NCBI GenBank assembly: GCA_005884825.1
Contig: VAZT01000283.1
Coordinates: 1 to 9,066, forward strand
Origin: Alphaproteobacteria bacterium
GTDB lineage: Bacteria > Pseudomonadota > Alphaproteobacteria > ATCC43930 > CGMCC-115725
DNA: 9,066 bases
Direction of reading: 5' to 3'
A program made the position numbers and the translations under genes. This document shows positions 5,132 to 9,066 of the stretch, in pieces; positions within the stretch are counted from its first letter, which is position 1, and each line of letters opens with the position of its first letter. The notes beneath the pieces are model-generated. The model did not search any database. It was not told the DNA's origin and saw nothing but the letters and a program-made list of their open reading frames with translations.

Positions 5132-6376
5132 ATGCAACTGATGTACTTCACCGAGCAGCCGATGTCGGCCTATCCGGCCGACGAGGGTCTGAAGTTCGGC
5201 GCCACGGCGCTGATGTTTTCCAACAAATACTTCGACCCGGTGGCCGGGAGCCGGCTCTATAACGAATACCTCGAGCATTACATCTATGCCGAGGAGATGG
5301 GCATCGAAGGCTTCATGCTGAACGAGCACCACAACGCGCCGTTCTGCATGCAGGCGAAGTGCAACATCTTTGCCTCGATCCTTGCCGCGGCGACCAAAAA
5401 CGCGAAGATCATCCTCCTCGGCAACCCGCTGCCTTTGGCCGACAATCCGGTGCGGCTTGCCGAGGAACTGTCGATGATCGACATGATCTCCAAGGGCCGG
5501 CTGGTTTCGGGCTTTGTGCGCGGCGGCGGCCAGGAGCAGCTCGCCGCCGGCGTCAACCCGGCCTTCAACCGGGAGCGCTTTCAGGAGGCCCACGATTTGA
5601 TCGTCGCCGCGTGGACGCGCCAGGGGCCGTTCCGCTGGGAGGGCACGCATTACCAGCACCGCGTCGTCAACCCGTGGGCCGTGCCGTTGCAGAAGCCGCA
5701 TCCGCGGGTGTGGATCCCGGGTGTCATCAGCCCCGAGACGGTCATTTGGGCGGCGCAGCGCGGCTATCCCTATATCGCGCTCAACACGCCGATCGATCGG
5801 ACGAAACGGATCTGGGAAATCTACGACAACGTCGCAGCCGAGGCCGGCTTTACCGGCGGTCCGGATTATCACGGGATGTTGAAACAAATCCACGTCGCCG
5901 AGACCGAGGAGAAGGCGCTCGCGAATGCCGCCCAATTCAGGTGGATGCAGGGCGAATTCACCGGTCTCGCTCACCCGGTGTGGAGCACGCCCTCGGGTTA
6001 CGGCAGCCCCGAAAACCGCCGTGCCTTTGTCGAGTTCGCCTCCGGCCGGTCGAAAAACCCCCGCTATCGCCCGGAGCTGGAAAAGCAGCTCGAGGATCTG
6101 ATGATCATCGCCGGCACGCCAAAACAGGTGATCGCCAAATTGCGCATCCTGCTCGAAGAGACGCGGCCCGGCATTCTCGGCGTCTGGGGGAATGACGGGA
6201 ATGTTACCCACGAGGACGCGAAGACCTGCATCCGCCTCTTGGGGCAGGAGGTGTTCCCGGCGGTCCGCGAGATGGCCAAGGAACTCGACCTCAAGAGCCC
6301 GTTCGAGACGAACCAGCCCGTCAGCGTCGATTACATGAGCGGGCTCAAGGAACCGGCGCGAGCGGCGGCCGAGTAG
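5132..6376 (+). CDS. Luciferase-like monooxygenase (LLM-class flavin oxidoreductase)
   Basis: A 414-residue TIM-barrel protein of the bacterial luciferase-like family, which oxidises an organic substrate with O2 and a reduced flavin (FMNH2 or F420H2). Family signs are M-Y-F-T-E at the first strand, F-M-L-N-E-H-H-N (61-68), I-I-L-L-G-N-P-L (93-100), and N-P-V-R-L-A-E-E-L-S-M-I-D-M-I-S-K-G-R-L (105-124) followed by G-F-V-R-G-G-G. Further signs are P-H-P-R-V-W-I-P-G (189-197) and G-T-P-K-Q-V-I-A-K-L near residue 330. The frame is open far upstream through the SDR, but ATG 5132 is preferred: GGAG lies 6 bases before it and the family's first strand starts right there. The neighbouring SDR suggests a former catabolic pair. 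Substrate unknown; FMN and F420 cannot be told apart by eye. Confidence 0.92.
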   Translation: MQLMYFTEQPMSAYPADEGLKFGATALMFSNKYFDPVAGSRLYNEYLEHYIYAEEMGIEGFMLNEHHNAPFCMQAKCNIFASILAAATKNAKIILLGNPLPLADNPVRLAEELSMIDMISKGRLVSGFVRGGGQEQLAAGVNPAFNRERFQEAHDLIVAAWTRQGPFRWEGTHYQHRVVNPWAVPLQKPHPRVWIPGVISPETVIWAAQRGYPYIALNTPIDRTKRIWEIYDNVAAEAGFTGGPDYHGMLKQIHVAETEEKALANAAQFRWMQGEFTGLAHPVWSTPSGYGSPENRRAFVEFASGRSKNPRYRPELEKQLEDLMIIAGTPKQVIAKLRILLEETRPGILGVWGNDGNVTHEDAKTCIRLLGQEVFPAVREMAKELDLKSPFETNQPVSVDYMSGLKEPARAAAE

Positions 6377-6415
6377 CGGCAACACCGGTGGCGATGAGCC
6401 GCACCATTTCGGAGG

Positions 6416-6457
6416 ATCCGAGGATTATCCTGCGGCGTTCGCGGTTAATCCTCGGAT
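6416..6457. repeat. Perfect 12-bp inverted repeat before the CYTH-CHAD gene
   Basis: ATCCGAGGATTA (6416-6427) is the exact reverse complement of TAATCCTCGGAT (6446-6457), with an 18-base spacer. The left arm overlaps the odd palindrome AGGATTATCCT (6421-6431). No T-run follows, so it is not a standard terminator of the monooxygenase gene. It ends 5 bases before the ribosome site of the next gene. It could be an operator for a dimeric regulator or an RNA hairpin controlling translation. Confidence 0.6.
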
Positions 6458-6462
6458 AAGAC

Positions 6463-6476
6463 GGGAGGCTGCCATT
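6463..6476 (+). promoter_or_regulatory. Strong ribosome site with ATT start codon
   Basis: GGGAGG (6463-6468), a 5-base spacer CTGCC, then ATT (6474-6476) followed by S-T-E-V-E-L-K-L. The ribosome site is the reason for placing the start at ATT, a rare codon known in E. coli infC and pcnB. Confidence 0.65.
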
Positions 6477-8006
6477 TCGACGGAAGTCGAACTCAAGCTC
6501 GCTGCCCGGCCGGCCGATCTGCCACAACTGAAACGCGCGCTCATGGCGATGGCGCGGGTCAGCACACAAGAAAGGCTGACCAGCACCTATTACGACACGC
6601 CGGACTCGGCGCTCAAGCAGCGCGGGCTCACCCTGCGGGTCCGCGATCAGGGCGGGCATTTCTTGCAGACCGTCAAGAAGGGAGACCTTGCTGCGGGGGA
6701 TCTCCTGGCGCGCGGCGAGTGGGAAGATCGGGTCGCCGAGGGTCGACCGGACCCCGATGCGGCGCAGAGCGGGCCGCGCTTGCCGGAGGGTGCGGCCGCC
6801 GATCTGCGGCCAGTTTTCGTGACCGAAGTCGCCCGCACAATCTTCGCGATCGAACCGCTGCCGGGAACGGCGATAGAGGCGGCGATCGACGAGGGCGAGA
6901 TCCGGGCGGCCGGCAAGCACAAGGCCGAGCCGATCAGCGAGATGGAACTCGAGCTCAAGGACGGTAACGCCGCCGCTCTCTACGACGTCGCCGCGCAGCT
7001 GCTGGAGGTGGCCCCGCTTCGGATCGAGACGCGCAGCAAATCGGAACGGGGCTACCGCTTGATGGAGTGCGGCGATGCCGCTCCCCCGGCGGTTCACGCA
7101 GAGCCCCTCGGTCTCGATCCCGAGATGACGGTCGAGGCCGCTCTGCAAAAGATCGGCCGCGGCTGCCTTGCGCAGCTGTTGCGCAACGAGCCCGCCGTGC
7201 TCTTCGCCCAGCCGGAGGGCGTTCACCAGATGCGGGTGGCCGTGCGGCGCCTCCGCTCGGCAATTTCCTCGCTGAAGAAATTCCTTCCGCAAGAGGACGT
7301 CCAGTGGGTCACCGAGGAGCTTCGTTGGCTCGGCGGCGCGCTGGGGCCGGCCCGCAACCTGGATGTTTTCGCAGCCGAATTGGTGCCGCCAGCCCGTACC
7401 GGACTTCCGGACGAACCTGGTTGGGACGGCCTCGCCGCCGCCCTCGATCGGAGGCGGGTTGCCGCATACGACCAGATCAATCAAGCCATTCTATCGCCGC
7501 GTTATACCGCCAGCATGCTGCGTCTGTTGCGGTGGTTCGAGGGGTCGGGCTGGCGTCGGCGCTCGGCATCGGATGAGCTGGATGCGATGACCTCTCCGAT
7601 CGGTGCAATTGCGCCCGGCGTGCTCGATCGGCGCCGGCGCAAGGTAAGGCAACGCGGGAAGGGGTTCGGCAGCCTTGCGCCCCGCGAGCGGCACAAACTG
7701 AGAATTGCAGTTAAGAAGCTTCGCTACACGATCGAGCTTTTCGGCAGCCTGTTCGACAACGACGGCGTAGAGAGGTTTGTCGGTCGCCTCAAACGCCTCC
7801 AGAGCGACCTCGGCTATGCGAATGACGTCCGCGTCGCGCACGAATTTGTCACCGAGCTCCTTGCCCAGATCGACCCGCGAAGCCCCGCCGCCCACGCCTG
7901 GGTTGCCGTGCTCGAAGCACACGACCAAATGCTCGCCGGCAGGGAACGAAAGCATCGCCGACATCGGCGGCGGCTGAACGATGCGACGCCGTTCTGGCGG
8001 AATTAG
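6474..8006 (+). CDS. CYTH-CHAD domain protein, probable ATT start
   Basis: Read from 6474 the product has 510 residues. CYTH (about 1-200) is a triphosphate-tunnel fold. It shows STEVELKL at the very N-terminus, T-Y-Y-D-T-P-D (38-44), L-T-L-R-V-R (52-57), Q-T-V-K (65-68), E-M-E-L-E-L-K (156-162) and R-S-K-S-E-R-G-Y (187-194). CHAD (about 225-500) is a helical domain with V-H-Q-M-R-V-A-V-R-R-L-R-S (250-262) and H-K-L-R-I-A-V-K-K-L-R-Y (407-418); its histidines and basic residues bind polyphosphate. Relatives with this layout (YgiF type) hydrolyse inorganic triphosphate. The first ATG in frame (6543) would remove the essential EVELK strand. No ATG, GTG or TTG precedes it, but GGGAGG (6463-6468) sits 5 bases before ATT (6474). 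The gene ends 17 bp from convergent msrA. Confidence 0.9.
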   Translation: MSTEVELKLAARPADLPQLKRALMAMARVSTQERLTSTYYDTPDSALKQRGLTLRVRDQGGHFLQTVKKGDLAAGDLLARGEWEDRVAEGRPDPDAAQSGPRLPEGAAADLRPVFVTEVARTIFAIEPLPGTAIEAAIDEGEIRAAGKHKAEPISEMELELKDGNAAALYDVAAQLLEVAPLRIETRSKSERGYRLMECGDAAPPAVHAEPLGLDPEMTVEAALQKIGRGCLAQLLRNEPAVLFAQPEGVHQMRVAVRRLRSAISSLKKFLPQEDVQWVTEELRWLGGALGPARNLDVFAAELVPPARTGLPDEPGWDGLAAALDRRRVAAYDQINQAILSPRYTASMLRLLRWFEGSGWRRRSASDELDAMTSPIGAIAPGVLDRRRRKVRQRGKGFGSLAPRERHKLRIAVKKLRYTIELFGSLFDNDGVERFVGRLKRLQSDLGYANDVRVAHEFVTELLAQIDPRSPAAHAWVAVLEAHDQMLAGRERKHRRHRRRLNDATPFWRN

Positions 8007-8023
8007 GCCGGTTTCAGGAGAAT

Positions 8024-8683
8024 CTAATCGGCAGCGATTGTCGCGGGCATCGGACAGGCGACGCCGGTGCCGCCGAGGCCGCAATATCCATTGGGGTTCT
8101 TCGCCAGGTACTGCTGATGATATCCCTCGGCAAAGTAGAAGGGCGGAGCTTCGCGGATCTCGGTGGTGATCTTGCCCAATCCTGCGGAGTCGAGCTGACC
8201 CTGATAGGCCTGCCGTGACGCCTCGGCGGCGGCCTGCTGCTCCGGCGAGAATGTGTAGATCGCTGACCTGTATTGCGTCCCGACGTCGTTGCCCTGGCGC
8301 ATGCCCTGGGTCGGGTCATGGCTCTCCCAGAACAGCTTGAGCAATGCCTGGTAATTCGTGAGTTTTGGATCATAGGCCACGAGCACGGCTTCGGTGTGGC
8401 CGGTAAGTCCGCTGCACACCTCTTCGTAGGTCGGGTTCGGCGTCGACCCGCCGGCGTAGCCCACCGCGGTAACCCAAACACCGGGCGCCTGCCAGAACAC
8501 CCGCTCCGCACCCCAGAAGCAGCCGAGTCCGAAGAGAGCCGTTTTCATGCCGGCGGGATAAGGCCCGGCAAGCGGATGGCGGTTGACGTAATGGTGCTCG
8601 GGTACCGGCATCGGCTGGCTCCGTCCAGGCAGACAGTCCTCGGGCCGCGGGACGGCCAGCTTATCACGCATGAACGGCCACAT
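8024..8683 (-). CDS. msrA: Peptide methionine (S)-S-oxide reductase MsrA
   Basis: This 219-residue enzyme reduces methionine-S-sulfoxide in proteins and free methionine sulfoxide, with thioredoxin as reductant. The catalytic motif G-C-F-W-G has Cys55. Other conserved parts are V-G-Y-A-G-G, Y-E-E-V-C-S-G-L-T-G-H-T-E-A-V, F-W-E-S-H-D-P-T-Q, G-N-D-V-G-T-Q-Y-R-S, and F-Y-F-A-E-G-Y-H-Q-Q-Y-L. The tail N-G-Y-C-G-L-G-G-T-G-V-A-C gives Cys201 and Cys210, the resolving cysteines of the three-Cys type as in E. coli. ATG at 8683 is preferred over a TTG at 8743: it gives a length near E. coli MsrA (212), and AAAGGG lies upstream at usable spacing. The N-terminal L-P-G-R-S-Q-P-M-P-V also matches the E. 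coli-type N-terminus. It is convergent with the CYTH-CHAD gene and there is no obvious terminator between them. Confidence 0.96.
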   Translation of the reverse strand: MWPFMRDKLAVPRPEDCLPGRSQPMPVPEHHYVNRHPLAGPYPAGMKTALFGLGCFWGAERVFWQAPGVWVTAVGYAGGSTPNPTYEEVCSGLTGHTEAVLVAYDPKLTNYQALLKLFWESHDPTQGMRQGNDVGTQYRSAIYTFSPEQQAAAEASRQAYQGQLDSAGLGKITTEIREAPPFYFAEGYHQQYLAKNPNGYCGLGGTGVACPMPATIAAD

Positions 8684-8744
8684 CTTGCTCGCCCTTTCTG
8701 CGAAATTCGCTAAGAATGTAGGGAACTCACCCCTTTCCGCCAAC

Positions 8745-8788
8745 GGTTACCACGCGCCATCGTCAAAAAACGGTCAAGACCGGTAACC
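8745..8788. repeat. Nested inverted repeats in the divergent intergenic region
   Basis: GGTTACC (8745-8751) pairs with GGTAACC (8782-8788). Inside and overlapping the right arm, CGGTC (8771-8775) pairs with GACCG (8778-8782) across two bases. They lie between the divergent msrA and MlaC-like genes, where promoters for both must be. They could be an operator; the arms are short. Confidence 0.35.
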
Positions 8789-8868
8789 TTAAGCGACCAT
8801 TAATTCCGAGTGTCCGAACATCGGCTTTCGCGCTAAGATCATCCTCTCACTTGGGGGGTCAAACTGAC

Positions 8869-9066
8869 ATGATTCGCCGTTCCCTTCTGACCGGTATTTT
8901 CGTCCTGTTCGCGACGACATCCATGGCAGCGCCACCAGCAGTCAATCCTGCCGATGCCGTCGCCTTCATGAACACGCTCTGGGACCGCGCCGTCGAGGTG
9001 CTCAACAACAAGACCGACCCGGCGATGAGGGAGGCGCGGTTCCGCGAGTTGTTCCACACCGATTTC
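8869..9066 (+). CDS. MlaC/Ttg2D-type periplasmic lipid-binding protein, partial
   Basis: Only the first 66 residues are in the window; the frame stays open to the last base. The protein starts with a signal peptide (M-I-R-R-S-L-L-T-G-I-F-V-L-F-A-T-T-S-M-A-A), likely cut near residue 20. The mature start A-V-A-F-M-N-T-L-W-D-R-A-V-E-V-L and E-A-R-F-R-E-L-F-H-T-D-F fits the beginning of the MlaC/Ttg2D family (toluene-tolerance protein), where the next residues usually contain the I-A-R-F-V-L-G segment. Such proteins carry phospholipids or hopanoids between the outer membrane and an inner-membrane Mla-type ABC transporter. A G-run (8853-8858) lies 10 bases before the ATG, a rather long spacing. 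Family assigned from the N-terminal pattern only. Confidence 0.7.
   Translation, partial: MIRRSLLTGIFVLFATTSMAAPPAVNPADAVAFMNTLWDRAVEVLNNKTDPAMREARFRELFHTDF

Noticed and set aside
4937..6385. Very long minus-strand open frame opposite the flavin monooxygenase
   Set aside because: High GC content leaves the antisense frame open; the translation is rich in R, G and H with no family pattern, while the plus strand encodes a clear LLM protein.
6345..7484. Minus-strand open frame of 379 codons opposite the CYTH-CHAD gene
   Set aside because: It is the complement of a well-recognised CYTH-CHAD coding sequence and has no domain of its own.

Overview
The window looks like a stretch of an alphaproteobacterial chromosome, probably of the order Hyphomicrobiales. 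This is judged from high GC content on the right, rhizobial-type codon use, an IS110-type transposase and the style of the proteins; no species can be named. There are two zones, meeting near position 3650.

Zone 1 (1 to about 3650) reads as decayed, mobile-DNA-rich sequence. In order it holds: a small secreted NTF2-fold protein; an N-terminal scrap of a GNAT acetyltransferase that stops matching at about 711; an IS110-family insertion sequence with an intact DEDD transposase and a structured leader that is a candidate bridge RNA; a convergent PEP-CTERM surface protein with an excellent sigma-54 promoter; a frameshifted relic of a small two-CxxC protein; and the 3' half of a tRNA-Leu gene, cut in the anticodon loop. 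The tRNA half is what a tyrosine-recombinase element that integrated into a tRNA-Leu gene leaves at its far end. The simplest reading is that zone 1 lies inside or at the edge of an old island and that ordinary chromosome begins to the right of 3652.

Zone 2 (3653 to 9066) holds more ordinary genes: a small secreted Pro/Thr-rich protein; a short-chain dehydrogenase that has lost its N-terminal cofactor-binding segment; a luciferase-like flavin monooxygenase; a CYTH-CHAD protein that appears to start with the rare codon ATT; msrA on the minus strand, convergent with it; and the beginning of an MlaC/Ttg2D-type periplasmic lipid-binding protein that runs off the end. The dehydrogenase and monooxygenase are neighbours on one strand and may once have served one oxidative pathway. 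A perfect 12-bp inverted repeat sits between the monooxygenase and the CYTH-CHAD gene.

The non-coding stretches are as follows. 488-576 shows nothing clear. 712-993 is the IS leader. 2233-2340 holds the IS right side and a terminator-like hairpin. 3001-3239 holds the sigma-54 promoter and a relatively AT-rich upstream region. 3404-3598 shows nothing I can name. 4093-4322 holds no recognisable gene. 5007-5131 is the short leader of the monooxygenase. 8684-8868 is a divergent intergenic region with nested inverted repeats. I found no CRISPR array, no complete tRNA, no rRNA and no integrase. The points most worth following are the tRNA-Leu attachment scar, the sigma-54 promoter of the PEP-CTERM gene, the ATT start and the IS110 leader RNA.
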